Below, piece by piece: positions 9,202-18,248 of a stretch of 64,000 bases of DNA (position 1 is its first letter; each line of letters starts with the position of its first letter). The notes under the pieces are model-generated. The model was not told the DNA's origin, made no database searches, and worked only from the letters and a program-made list of their open reading frames with translations. Source of the stretch: Eubacterium plexicaudatum ASF492 (lineage in GTDB: Bacteria; Bacillota; Clostridia; Lachnospirales; Lachnospiraceae); assembly GCF_000364225.2 (NCBI RefSeq), contig NZ_AQFT02000001.1:2809501-2873500 (forward strand). Reading direction: 5' to 3'. A program made the translations under genes and the position numbers.

Positions 9202-9566
9202 AAGCTCTTTATATAATCCTTATATTCCGCTTCATTCATATATGCATTTGAATATTTTTCCACTTTAACTTTTACCAGCCAATCGTTATCCACATCTTCT
9301 TTCATTTTTTCCGGATCTTTCAATAATTCTTCGTTAATTTCCAATATTTCTCCATTTAAAGGAATTATCAAATCGGATACGGTTTTCACTGTTTCTACGT
9401 CTCCAAACACATCTCCTTCGCAAAAAACTTCTCCAATATCCGGCAAATTCAAAAAAACGATATTCCCTAATTTCTCTTTTGCATATGCACTTAATCCCAG
9501 TACAGCCATATTCTCCTTGATTACGCTCCATACATGGTTTTTTGAATATTTCTTTTCATTATTCAT
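9198..9566 (-). CDS. GcvH-like lipoyl carrier protein
   Basis: Family role: small swinging-arm protein with lipoate on one lysine. Seen: 122 residues with N-terminal YSKNHVWSVIKENMAVLGLS, the glycine-cleavage H-protein hallmark NIVFLNLPDIGEV, and the lipoylation site VETVKTVSDLIIPLNGEI around residue 59, where Lys in ETVKTVSD is the expected attachment point. The C-terminus keeps the KVKVEKYSN...DYIKSL shape of H proteins. Context: between ACP and dihydrolipoamide dehydrogenase, with an ATGA overlap to the latter. GcvT and GcvP are absent from the window, which argues against glycine cleavage. Comparable stand-alone H-like proteins act as alternative lipoyl carriers. Here it may carry an acyl or redox equivalent for the dehydratase/FkbH module; that is inference. 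Confidence 0.9.
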   Translation of the reverse strand: MNNEKKYSKNHVWSVIKENMAVLGLSAYAKEKLGNIVFLNLPDIGEVFCEGDVFGDVETVKTVSDLIIPLNGEILEINEELLKDPEKMKEDVDNDWLVKVKVEKYSNAYMNEAEYKDYIKSL

Positions 9567-9581
9567 CGTTCATCTCTCCGT

Positions 9582-9827
9582 TTAAATCACAATCTTTTTT
9601 AATATAATCTCAACCAGTTCTCCAATATCCGTAAACTTTTGAACTTCCTCCATTGTAAATTTTATCCCGAACACATTTTCTACATCACATATCAGCTGAA
9701 TATTTGTTAAACTGTCCCAATCTTCAATATCCTCCGGAGAAGTTTGTTCTGTTACAATAAGTGTCTCGTCATCAAATACATCTTTGCATATCCCATCTAT
9801 TTTTTTTAATACGTCTTCCCTATTCAC
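9582..9827 (-). CDS. Acyl carrier protein
   Basis: 81 residues with the four-helix ACP pattern and the phosphopantetheine attachment site DWDSLTNIQL (Ser about residue 38-40). It starts MNREDVLKKIDGICKDVF and is acidic. The start at 9827 overlaps the FkbH-like gene stop by eight bases. Known: FkbH-type proteins load glyceryl from 1,3-bisphosphoglycerate onto dedicated ACPs of this type. Inferred: it is the partner of the adjacent FkbH protein and the carrier on which the acyl group is built. A dedicated holo-ACP synthase is not visible. Confidence 0.93.
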   Translation of the reverse strand: MNREDVLKKIDGICKDVFDDETLIVTEQTSPEDIEDWDSLTNIQLICDVENVFGIKFTMEEVQKFTDIGELVEIILKKIVI

Positions 9828-11553
9828 TGCACAATTTCTCCTTAATAAAATTATTTTTTCTGTTATATTGCTTTATACATAACTGATACTCATATTCTTG
9901 CGTCATCTCAAATCCCATGTCTTTGTAGATATCCTTTACCATAAGATTTTTTGCCGTTGGAATATACTGTGCTCGAATTATTTCAAAACCAGCCTTTCCT
10001 GCTTCCTCAACCATCTTATTTACAATAAATCCTTCCATGCCTCTCTTTAAAACTCTGCAGCTCATAATCCATGTATTAACAAATACTTCTTTTTTTGATA
10101 TTTTTTCCATTATTACTACCGCGATCAGACCATGATCTCCAAACTTGTCCTGAAGAGTATAAGAAAACGTAAGATACCTATCATCCTCTGCCATTCTTTG
10201 TATGTCATCTTCCGTATATCTGATCGTACGCAGATTAAATTGATTTGATCTTTGAGTGAGCTGTGCAATTCTAGGATAATCCAATTGCTGAAATGCTTTT
10301 GCTTCTCCAATCATCTCTAATCCTTTTAAATAACCATCTATGGATGAAAATGATTGTTTCAGCTCGTTTCGTTTAAATTCTGCCTGATATTGCCCCGTTC
10401 TATTTTTATCTTCATCTGAAAACACGATCGTTTCAAACAAATTCAACTCCTGCAAATAGATTAAATACCTGGCCGGGTCTTCCGGTAGTTCAGGAACTGT
10501 AACCTCCGGTATCATGGTCCTTACCAAATTTCTTTCAAATGGATTATCATCTATAAAAACAAGAGAATCCATTCCAATATTTAATTTTTTTTGAATCATT
10601 TTTATATTTGAGGCTTTATCTTCCCAATTCGATACGAATATAGATATATCTGACAGTCTCAGTATCATTTCTTTATGTTTTTCAAAAGGTTCTTTTGCTG
10701 TTGATTCTTCATTTTTGCTGCATACTGCCAGAATAATGCCTCTTTCTCTAAGCTGTCTGAGCCAAAGCTGGAAATTTGTGAACGCAAATCCGCGGCCAAG
10801 TTCTCCTATTTCAATCCCCGCTAATCCATCATCACCAATCACACCACCCCAAATCGTATTGTCCAAGTCCAAAATCACACATTTTTTCAGCTTACCCTGC
10901 AGCGCTTTCAGTACATCTGTAATCGCTGATGCAACATAAGGCAATGCATTTAAAGCAATTGGCATTTTTGCCGTATAATAAAGGACCGGATCATAAAACA
11001 CATGATTTCCTAACCCTATTTGCACAGACAGCAGGTCAATCGGATATACATTACTTTTTTGCATCATCCGCTCCTGAAGCAGCATATTTAACTTCCTTAT
11101 TTGATATGTAAATGATATCTGTGCCTTTGCAGAATAATTTCCCAATACCTTATCATTTATCTCCGTAAAATTCATTTGTAAAATACGTGCCTTACAGTTA
11201 CATAAAATAAGATCCCAATATGTTTCCAAGCGACTCATAATCTCATCTGCAAACAGCACGCGCTCTTCTATCTCAAATCTCATAAACTCTTCATACAGTT
11301 TATGAGAAGCCAGATAAATCAAAACCGCATCCGGTTTTGATTGATAAGTCTCCGAATCGGAATCCCGCAACTGAACATCAATCTGATTATAATCCACATC
11401 AAATACATGCAGATTGATCCCTTCAAGTTTTGCATAGCCGGATATGGACGCTGCTAAAAACTGTGTTGCACAGTTTCCAAGAACTACCAGTTTATATTCG
11501 GCTCCTTGCACTCTCAATTTCTCTGCTTTTTTTACCTGTTTAAACGTATACAT
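9820..11553 (-). CDS. FkbH-like protein (HAD-family glyceryl-ACP loading enzyme with GNAT-like C-terminus)
   Basis: Known: FkbH enzymes dephosphorylate 1,3-bisphosphoglycerate and place D-glyceryl on an ACP for polyketides and related products. Seen: 577 residues; N-terminal region of about 200 residues; HAD motif I CVILDLDNTIWGGVIGDDG near residue 225, ILAVCSKNEE near 265 and SLVFIDDNPFERNLV near 325; C-terminal GNAT-like region with DKFGDHGLIAVVIM, SCRVLKRGMEGFIVNKM and a final KDIYKDMGFE. The order and length match stand-alone FkbH-like proteins. Context: ACP follows with an eight-base overlap, the N-acyltransferase precedes by 13 bases. Inferred product: a (R)-2-hydroxyacyl thioester, the right stereochemical type for the downstream dehydratase. 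A different phosphoacyl substrate cannot be excluded. Confidence 0.9.
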   Translation of the reverse strand: MYTFKQVKKAEKLRVQGAEYKLVVLGNCATQFLAASISGYAKLEGINLHVFDVDYNQIDVQLRDSDSETYQSKPDAVLIYLASHKLYEEFMRFEIEERVLFADEIMSRLETYWDLILCNCKARILQMNFTEINDKVLGNYSAKAQISFTYQIRKLNMLLQERMMQKSNVYPIDLLSVQIGLGNHVFYDPVLYYTAKMPIALNALPYVASAITDVLKALQGKLKKCVILDLDNTIWGGVIGDDGLAGIEIGELGRGFAFTNFQLWLRQLRERGIILAVCSKNEESTAKEPFEKHKEMILRLSDISIFVSNWEDKASNIKMIQKKLNIGMDSLVFIDDNPFERNLVRTMIPEVTVPELPEDPARYLIYLQELNLFETIVFSDEDKNRTGQYQAEFKRNELKQSFSSIDGYLKGLEMIGEAKAFQQLDYPRIAQLTQRSNQFNLRTIRYTEDDIQRMAEDDRYLTFSYTLQDKFGDHGLIAVVIMEKISKKEVFVNTWIMSCRVLKRGMEGFIVNKMVEEAGKAGFEIIRAQYIPTAKNLMVKDIYKDMGFEMTQEYEYQLCIKQYNRKNNFIKEKLCSE

Positions 11554-11566
11554 AAATCCCTCCGTT

Positions 11567-12193
11567 TTAACTTTTATGCCTCACTATCTTCGCCGGAGTC
11601 CCAACTACGATGCACTTATCCGGTATCGATTTAATAACTGCCGATCCTGTCCATATATCAACTTCTTTTCCAATCGCAATCCCTTCAACAATCGTTGAAC
11701 CTGTCCCTACTTCAGTCAGACTTCCTAATTTGACATTTCCGGACAGATTACATCCGGGATTCACTGACACAAAGGATTCAAGCAAATCGTCATGTGCAAT
11801 TGTGCATCCCATATTGATCAAACAAAAATCTCCTATTTCGATATCAACCGTCAATACAACATTTGGACATATAATCGTCCCTTTCCCAATCTTTACTTCT
11901 GACATCATCTGAACGGAAGGATCTATGATATTCGGAAATTGCAGCTTTGGATTTTTCCTGTACATTTTATATAATTTTTCTCTCTGCTTTGGTTTTCCTA
12001 AAGCAATAACCACATGCAACGATTCATCCGCTGACACAAGTTTTTCATCATTACCAAAAATTTCCTCTCCATCCCTGTCATTTACTACATATCCCGCAAA
12101 CTCCCAGATTTGTTCTTTTTGATTCATACGTTCCAAAATAGCCCTTACTTCTTTAGCAAATCCGCCGCCCCCTGCTATAACTATTTTTTTCAT
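11567..12193 (-). CDS. Sugar N-/O-acyltransferase, NeuD/PglD/PerB family
   Basis: Left-handed beta-helix acyltransferase that acylates nucleotide-activated amino sugars. Seen: N-terminal Rossmann-like KKIVIAGGGGFAKEVRAIL, then hexapeptide repeats from about residue 95 (VKIGKGTIICPNVVLTVD, IEIGDFCLINMGCTIAHDD) with the catalytic His in TIAHDD, and the closing VGTPAKIVRHKS. About 208 residues from ATG 12193, the family length. Start chosen because MKKIVIAGG is the usual beginning; the longer MRWK start is less typical. Context: immediately upstream of FkbH-ACP, and the operon also encodes GDP-perosamine enzymes. Known: PerB of this family N-acetylates GDP-perosamine. Inferred: it may transfer the ACP-borne acyl group rather than acetyl. 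Confidence 0.88.
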   Translation of the reverse strand: MKKIVIAGGGGFAKEVRAILERMNQKEQIWEFAGYVVNDRDGEEIFGNDEKLVSADESLHVVIALGKPKQREKLYKMYRKNPKLQFPNIIDPSVQMMSEVKIGKGTIICPNVVLTVDIEIGDFCLINMGCTIAHDDLLESFVSVNPGCNLSGNVKLGSLTEVGTGSTIVEGIAIGKEVDIWTGSAVIKSIPDKCIVVGTPAKIVRHKS

Positions 12194-12223
12194 TTTCCAC
12201 CTCATTCCTATTCATAGTAACCC

Positions 12224-12784
12224 CTAAAGAATTTCCTTTTTCTTAACGTATCTGCATGCATATATAAAAATTATACCTATTGCGACATTCACTCCAAATA
12301 ATATCGTATGATCTTCCAAATTAATCTTCCAAATTGTTTTCAAATTTTTAAGAAAAGAGTATGAATAATAAATATCTTCCGATTGAAACTCAATTCCATC
12401 TGTTCCCGCAAACCAAAAACCATTTTTTTCATCAACAATATCCAAGCAAATCCAAGCGTCTTTTTTAGGCTCTGTCAATGCGATTTCCAGTTTAACCGTC
12501 ACATCCGGTTCATACCTGTCAGAAATTGAAATACGCTTATTTTCATATGCGATCAACTCTGTTCTATCTTCGTTCCAAACGTGATAAGAAAGTTTCAGCT
12601 GTTCATTCGAAAGTTGTTCTTTACCTACATGACATTGAACACGAAGTTCATACCGTCCATTTCCCATATATTTATTTTCAAGAATCCGTATGGTAACCGC
12701 ATCCTCTCCCGCATATACAAAACTCACAGGAACCATCAAAAATATCATGAACACTAAAACTGAAACGATCATCTTCTTATTCAT
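12224..12784 (-). CDS. Exported membrane-anchored protein of unknown function
   Basis: About 186 residues from ATG 12784 (a start that overlaps the preceding glycosyltransferase by eight bases). Seen: a signal-like hydrophobic stretch VSVLVFMIFLMVPVSFVYAG, a beta-rich middle domain of about 120 residues with VTIRILENKYMGNGRYELRV and KLSYHVWNEDRTEL, then a C-terminal transmembrane segment HTILFGVNVAIGIIFIYACR and a short basic tail KKKEIL. The middle resembles immunoglobulin-like carbohydrate-binding domains of exporters in general shape only. I do not recognise a family. Its place among sugar genes suggests a surface or export accessory role. A longer start at 12868 would put 28 residues before the signal segment and is less likely. 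Confidence 0.6.
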   Translation of the reverse strand: MNKKMIVSVLVFMIFLMVPVSFVYAGEDAVTIRILENKYMGNGRYELRVQCHVGKEQLSNEQLKLSYHVWNEDRTELIAYENKRISISDRYEPDVTVKLEIALTEPKKDAWICLDIVDEKNGFWFAGTDGIEFQSEDIYYSYSFLKNLKTIWKINLEDHTILFGVNVAIGIIFIYACRYVKKKEIL

Positions 12785-14447
12785 ATCCTTTATTTCCTCC
12801 ATCCATTTCAATAAAATATTTGAATGCCTGTATGTATTCTTTGCCAACATCAGTCCATGTACGTCCACTCAAATCATGAAACAGTTTCAATTCAAGCCGA
12901 TATATTTCCTGTATATGTGTTAACCCATATGCAATCTTTTCTGCCATATCAATATAATTATATGGATCGTAAAAATATTCTTTAAGGCCATAACCTTGTA
13001 TCACCTCTGTTACCTGGGGTATGTTTCCCATAATAGAAGGCGTCCCAACGGACATTCCTTCACCAAATGTAAAATTAAATCCTCCTTCATATAATGTTGG
13101 ATTCACAATCAATTTTGCACATTTATATAAAGCACCCAACTGCTGATTGCTGACTCCCGGAAAGCTGATCACATCAAACTGAAGATGTTGCCGTTTTACA
13201 TATTCATAAATATGAGGATCGTTTCTGATATTACCTGTCAGAAAGAGTTTTACCGGTATTTTTAACTCTCTCAACAAATATTGATACGCTTTTATGAGCG
13301 TTAAAAAATTTTTATTTCCTCGAACCTGTGATGCATAAAAAATATATTCTACATCGGAAAAAGAAAAACATCTTCCTTTTTCTGATAAATACGCATTTTG
13401 TTCCAAAACATTTTCTTTTACCGTTTCCAAAATTTTTCTTGCTAACAGATTTCCTGTTTCCTGTCCATTAATTCTGTTTTCATAACATTTATCCACTCCT
13501 ATCGCAGTACTCATATCGTTTACCGCATGAGGAATTGCAATCACATTTTCCGCTTTTTTATTTAACCGCCCAATTAAAAGATCCTTTTTTATAAATTCAC
13601 AATAAGTAATAAAATATTGACCATTCAGCAATGTTTTTCTAACTTCTTCCGTCTGTATTGAGGCATTACCATAAATATGTGATGAAAAATTAATCGCAAA
13701 ATCAGATGTAACTATATCAGGTGCACATACCACTCTTTTTCCTGATATACGATTAAATTCCGGCCAAAAAGCTGTTGGACTATACCATACGTCCACGGAA
13801 TCTTTCATCCTTGAAATCTGACTTATAATATCATCTACTGCTTTTTCCCTGACTTGCACTAAAAATTCCCGCTCCACAAAATACTTTTTATATAAGTGTC
13901 CTGCCACCTTGCCATGCTGAATCAGATATGCTGCCATTGTCTTTGGCCTCAGCATACGGCAAATCCTTTCTACTTTCAAAATATGCATAATCTGTTGTAT
14001 CACCACATACAAAATTCCGACACCAATCAGAACCGGACTGATTAACACACATATTGCCAATGCTGCCAATATCGTACATAAAAACAGTACAATGCTTGAA
14101 ATATTTAATAACCAATCTATAATCTTATCAATGAAACATACTGCCGTATATTTAATCTTCCTTCGTCGTTTTTTCTCTTTGATTTTCTTATTTAAAAAAT
14201 ACATGAATATTCGAAAGATCACGGAATCCGTATGGGAAGTCAACAGTTCCATCTTATTATCATCAATGTCATGTTCATCACATAACTCTTCAATTGCCGG
14301 TATCACCCACTTAGGGCATGCAATAACCACTTCATTATTGCCTTCAGACAAACCTTTTAAAATATACGCCAGATACCGACCCAATCCGTCTTTCTTCAAA
14401 GACATATTTCGTGCGGGAGCATACCCTAAATATATGCCAATCTTCAT
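12777..14447 (-). CDS. Glycosyltransferase, GT4 family, with membrane-spanning insertion
   Basis: GT-B fold retaining glycosyltransferase. Seen: N-terminal GIYLGYAPARNMSLKKDGLG; C-terminal donor domain with YIFYASQVRGNKNFLTLI, LIVNPTLYEGGFNFTFGEGM and the E-x7-E pattern, then GTPSIMGNIPQVTEV. 556 residues against a usual 360-420. The excess is an insertion at about residues 85-175 that holds a basic stretch KKIKEKKRRRKIKY and two or three hydrophobic segments (SSIVLFLCTILAALAICVL, VLIGVGILYVVIQQIM), so the enzyme is probably membrane-anchored in the middle of its acceptor domain. Frame intact. It precedes the exported protein with an eight-base overlap. Donor sugar unknown; mannose-type donors are likely in view of gmd. 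Confidence 0.85.
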   Translation of the reverse strand: MKIGIYLGYAPARNMSLKKDGLGRYLAYILKGLSEGNNEVVIACPKWVIPAIEELCDEHDIDDNKMELLTSHTDSVIFRIFMYFLNKKIKEKKRRRKIKYTAVCFIDKIIDWLLNISSIVLFLCTILAALAICVLISPVLIGVGILYVVIQQIMHILKVERICRMLRPKTMAAYLIQHGKVAGHLYKKYFVEREFLVQVREKAVDDIISQISRMKDSVDVWYSPTAFWPEFNRISGKRVVCAPDIVTSDFAINFSSHIYGNASIQTEEVRKTLLNGQYFITYCEFIKKDLLIGRLNKKAENVIAIPHAVNDMSTAIGVDKCYENRINGQETGNLLARKILETVKENVLEQNAYLSEKGRCFSFSDVEYIFYASQVRGNKNFLTLIKAYQYLLRELKIPVKLFLTGNIRNDPHIYEYVKRQHLQFDVISFPGVSNQQLGALYKCAKLIVNPTLYEGGFNFTFGEGMSVGTPSIMGNIPQVTEVIQGYGLKEYFYDPYNYIDMAEKIAYGLTHIQEIYRLELKLFHDLSGRTWTDVGKEYIQAFKYFIEMDGGNKGYE

Positions 14448-14465
14448 GTTTTCTTTTCCTCTCTG

Positions 14466-15643
14466 CTATATTGGCAAATAATTATGAACTGCCTTGTATA
14501 AATTGATACACTGATTATTATTTTGCACTGTATATTTCTCCAAATGAAAACAGGATTCTGCCATACTTTCATTCACGCATTTCTCCTCCTGAAACAAAGT
14601 TTCTGCAGTTGTTCCTGATTGCTGTGATCGTAAAAAACCGTGCGCAATCCCATACGGTCACTCAGCTCTTTCACCGTATCACAGCCTCCCGACAGCATCG
14701 GCACTCCCAGCATCGCTGACTGAAATGCAACTTTACTGCCATAATGATCCGAATATCCTGAAAAAAGTACGAATTTTGCATTCTGCAAAATGTCTCCAAA
14801 CTCTTTCTTTGGCATATCTTTGCATATGCGTATATGTTTATTTCGTATATGCGAATCTTTAATCATTTTTCGAATCATCTTTACATAATTCTTTGTCTCA
14901 CTTCGTTGTATATCTTTTGCCAAAACCACACACGTTAAACTGCCACCCTTTTCGTAATACATACTTAACGTCTCTATAATAAACTTATAATTATCATAAA
15001 TGTCTATCAGCCATACAAAATATTTTCCATACCGTTTAGCTGCGGAACTACTCGTATTATGTTCAACAATCTCAAATATCCATGGCAATATCCGTACTCT
15101 GCTCTTTTCAATTCCCGCATATTGAACTGCCTCTCTCTGCACGGACTTACCGATCGTAAAGTTTATGGCAGCAATTCTGGCATTCTCCATACCATACTTT
15201 TCTAAAGCATCATGTCTTATTTGTGGAACATATCTTTTTGCATAATGATTTATAAAAACGGCATATGGCTGTGGAGCATATAGATTCCCTGGCAGTTGAT
15301 CCGACATATACAAAATAGCATCACAATCTTCAAACGAATTCATACTATCATTCGCAACAATATAACTTGGTTGTGTCTTTAAACCAAAATATCCCTGAAT
15401 TTGGAACAAGATATCTGCTCTGGAATCCTGTATTTTTTCCCATTTAAACGTTCTGACAAACTGTCCTGTCTTACAAAATTCGCGGAAACATACCTGATTT
15501 TTGTTCGATTTATGATCCATATAAGCCAAAATCACCTCGAGTTCAGTACCACATAAAGCTGCTCCTTTTGCAATTGCTCCGGCAAGCATCACGCTGAAAT
15601 CTGCTATTTCTTCACTGTACTTTCCAGGAATAACGATCCCCAT
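14466..15643 (-). CDS. Glycosyltransferase, GT4-like (frame break near C-terminus)
   Basis: About 392 residues. Seen: N-terminal MGIVIPGKYSEEIADFSVML; middle KYFVWLIDIYDNYKFIIETL; donor domain KHIRICKDMPKKEFGDILQ, KFVLFSGYSDHYGSKVAFQS and GVPMLSGGCDTVKELSD, the typical layout of GT4 proteins, although the usual EG..E motif is weak (SDHYGSKVAFQSA). After KLCF the frame ends early at 14573. Reading on one frame over gives a plausible tail MAESCFHLEKYTVQ...NYLPI ending at 14466, so one base is missing near 14595. Context: within the run of glycosyltransferases; 18 bases separate it from the next upstream gene. Specificity unknown. Confidence 0.75.
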
Positions 15644-15662
15644 TTTTTTATTCGCTTCGTCA

Positions 15663-16675
15663 TTACGTTTTTATTTTTTCTTCGCAAAACTCTGTTATTT
15701 CCTGTTCGCATGTTCGGTTATGTTGATCTATATCTTCCACAAATGCATACTGTTTCCTGACAAACAGCCTCGCATATTCATCATCTGCGCAAAGCTTTTT
15801 ACATAATCTTTTACATTCTTTCAACGATTCGCATACTCCCGGAAATTTTATATCTGAAAAAATCTCCAATATTCCTTCTTTCTTACATACGACCGGAATC
15901 CCTGCTGCAATTGCCTCGAACACGTACGATGGAAATTCTTCTTCAATCGGAGCATAATATAATACCTTATATTGCCTGATTATTTCAGAAAATTTTGCAT
16001 CCGCATCGATATTTCGAAGTTCTTTGTTGTTATAAATTGGAATCAGCTGCTTTCCTGCTGCCACATGAGGAATATCTGTAAATTCTTTACAAAATTCCTG
16101 ATACTTTTCGTTTACTCTCTCATTTGTTTTCACTTCATTAAATATGGCTAATACTTTTCCTTCTTTTCCTTTTGTCTCCTTATACTCTTGCACATAAAGG
16201 GGATATCCTATATAATACTTATCTATAAAACGACTGCGTTCCAACATAAAAACATTTATGCGAAACTGCTCCCATTTTCTCTCCATCAAACGGACAGCCC
16301 AAAAACCAATATCATCTATCACTTTCTGCAGCAAAGTATCTCTACGAAAATAACCAACCGGTCTCATGACCATTTTTATATCACAAAATAATAAACATCC
16401 CTGCAGCAAATAGCGATTATAATCCATTATTACCAGATCAAAATGCTCATTAATCAGGCTGATTGCCTCTCTGCATAACACTTCTTCCCCATAACGATAT
16501 CTTTCAAGCTTATCTATCAGTTCTTTCTTCATCCACATATGATTTACCAACGTTCGATCGGTATATATACTTATCTGACCCATTTGAGGAATATAAACAT
16601 GATGTCCGTTTGCTTCAAATACTTTTCTCTCATTTCTATAAACCACTCATGATTGATCGCATAAAAAATATTCAT
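15663..16675 (-). CDS. Putative glycosyltransferase (frame break near N-terminus)
   Basis: About 337 residues. The N-terminus MNIFYAINHEWF from ATG 16675 joins YRNERKVFEANGHHVYIPQ in the next frame; the join is at TGGTTTATAG near 16638, where one T is missing. Seen: GT-B-like pattern with HHVYIPQMGQI early, VLYYAPIEEEFPSYVFEAIAAGIPVVCKKEG near residue 235 (the donor-site E-x7-E type region) and a C-terminal helix. The acceptor half differs from standard GT4 proteins and I cannot name a subfamily. It lies 20 bases upstream of its neighbour glycosyltransferase and directly after the Wzt gene, so it belongs to the polysaccharide operon. Confidence 0.7.
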
Positions 16676-16696
16676 TTTACTACTCTCCCAGACAGA

Positions 16697-17446
16697 TTAC
16701 TGCCCTAACCTTGCATAATATTCATGAACCACTTCTTCCGGTTTGCCATCCGCTACGATCGAACCTTTATCAAGCAGTATCACTCTGCTGCATAACTCCT
16801 GTATCGCTGACATATCATGTAAGACCAAAACTAAAATTTTAGCTCTACCCATCAAATTAAGCATTCGATTCTTTGCTTTCTGATAAAATTTTGCATCACC
16901 GGCACTAAGCACTTCATCTACCAATAATATTTCTCCACTCTCTGTAGTAGAAATTGCAAATGCCAGCCGCACGAGCATACCTGACGAATAGGATCGTATC
17001 GGATAATCAATAAATTGATCAAGTTCCGCAAAATCAATAATTTCCTGCTCCATCTCTTTCACCTGTTTCGGTGTGCAGCCTAACATTAAACCACGATTTA
17101 CTATATTTTCCCTTCCGGTAGATTCCAAATCAAATCCCAATGACAATTCGAACATTGGCCTTATATTGCCCCGTATATCTATATTTCCGGATTTAATCGG
17201 ATATAATCCGGCGAGTGCTTTTAAAAGTGTACTCTTTCCTGCTCCATTTAATCCTATAACCCCTACCCTTTCGCCTTCGTGAATTTCTAATGTCAGATTA
17301 CGCAAAGCATGAATATCTTCTAATAATTCACGCCTCTTTTGAAGTTTTAACATGGTAAACACTTCCTGTTTTAAAGTCATGGCATTATATCTGTCCGAAG
17401 GATAATATAAATTTACATCCTTCATTTTTATATAGCAGGGTGCCAT
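16697..17446 (-). CDS. wzt: Polysaccharide/teichoic acid ABC exporter, ATP-binding protein (Wzt/TagH type)
   Basis: Energises export of the finished lipid-linked glycan. Seen: Walker A GLNGAGKSTLLKAL near residue 64, the Wzt-typical SYSSGMLVRLAFAI signature near residue 140, Walker B ILLVDEVLSAGD and switch His in VLVLHDMSAIQEL. The N-terminal VNLYYPSDRYNAMTLKQE is also Wzt-like. 249 residues: it ends just after the ATPase domain, so it lacks the C-terminal carbohydrate-recognition domain of O-antigen Wzt from some Gram-negatives. Start ATG 17446 follows GGAGG. Context: 13 bases downstream of wzm. The presence of this pair means chains are completed in the cytoplasm and exported whole. Confidence 0.95.
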   Translation of the reverse strand: MAPCYIKMKDVNLYYPSDRYNAMTLKQEVFTMLKLQKRRELLEDIHALRNLTLEIHEGERVGVIGLNGAGKSTLLKALAGLYPIKSGNIDIRGNIRPMFELSLGFDLESTGRENIVNRGLMLGCTPKQVKEMEQEIIDFAELDQFIDYPIRSYSSGMLVRLAFAISTTESGEILLVDEVLSAGDAKFYQKAKNRMLNLMGRAKILVLVLHDMSAIQELCSRVILLDKGSIVADGKPEEVVHEYYARLGQ

Positions 17447-17459
17447 ATTCGAGTACCTC

Positions 17460-18244
17460 CTAAAAGTAAAAAATTATTTTTGCCTCATGTTTACGGTTGC
17501 TATCCCATGCTAATATTGCAAAAAATATAACCGTACCGAAAGCAAATAAGTAATCCAATCTCGTTGGAACCATCCCACGTAAAAAGGATTTCTTATCAAA
17601 TTCAAAATATGCGTCAATGGGTTAAAACGGAAAAGCGTTTCTAAAATCGGATTTGATGTAAACATTTCCTCTTTAAAAAATACAGGTGATAAATACCATA
17701 CGGTTTGCATAACCAATCCCATAATCTGTGGATAATCTCTGTATTTCGTATTCGCATATCCCGCCATCGTCGTTAGTTCCCAGGAAATCAAAAATAGGAT
17801 CATTCCTGTCAATGGAACTGTCCACACTGCAATCGTAAGATTCTCCGGTACATATACAAGTACCCATATAACCAATGCAATCAACTCAATAAAAAAAGTA
17901 ATAACCGTAAAAACAGCAAATTTTAACGAGTAAATTGTCATTGGATGCTTAAATTGACGAGCATACTGTTCGCTGGACAAAAAACATCCGCCCCCGCTAA
18001 TAACGCTTGCTGTAATCAAATCCCATACAACCATTCCCGAAAGAATATATAGCAGATAATCTCCCAATGGCTGATGAAATACCGTACTAAACACGACTGC
18101 CATAACGATTGTTAATAAAAAAGGCTGGCAAACAGACCACAGCAACCCCAGTTTTGAACGACGAAATCTGGACTTTAAATCCATTATCGCTAAATGAGAC
18201 CAGAAATATCTTGTATCGTATATTTTTTTCCAATATTCTTTCAT
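17460..18244 (-). CDS. wzm: Polysaccharide ABC exporter, permease (Wzm/TagG type; C-terminal frame break)
   Basis: Membrane half of the exporter. Seen: MKEYWKKIYDTRYFWSHLA start, the family's LAIMDLKSRFRRSKLGLLWSV region, six hydrophobic segments, and the conserved YRDYPQIMGLVMQTVWYLSPVF followed by RFNPLTHILNLIRNPFYVG. About 261 residues. Start ATG 18244 matches the family beginning. The frame stops early at 17510 (after FLQY); one frame over it reads LFAFGTVIFFAILAWDSNRKHE and ends at 17460, so a base is missing near 17541. It lies 4 bases after the aminotransferase stop, so the genes are co-transcribed. Confidence 0.93.
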
Positions 18245-18248
18245 GAAA

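Noticed and set aside
9198..9566. Glycine cleavage system
   Set aside because: Only the H-like protein and E3 are present; no T or P proteins. The neighbours are ACP, FkbH and dehydratase genes.
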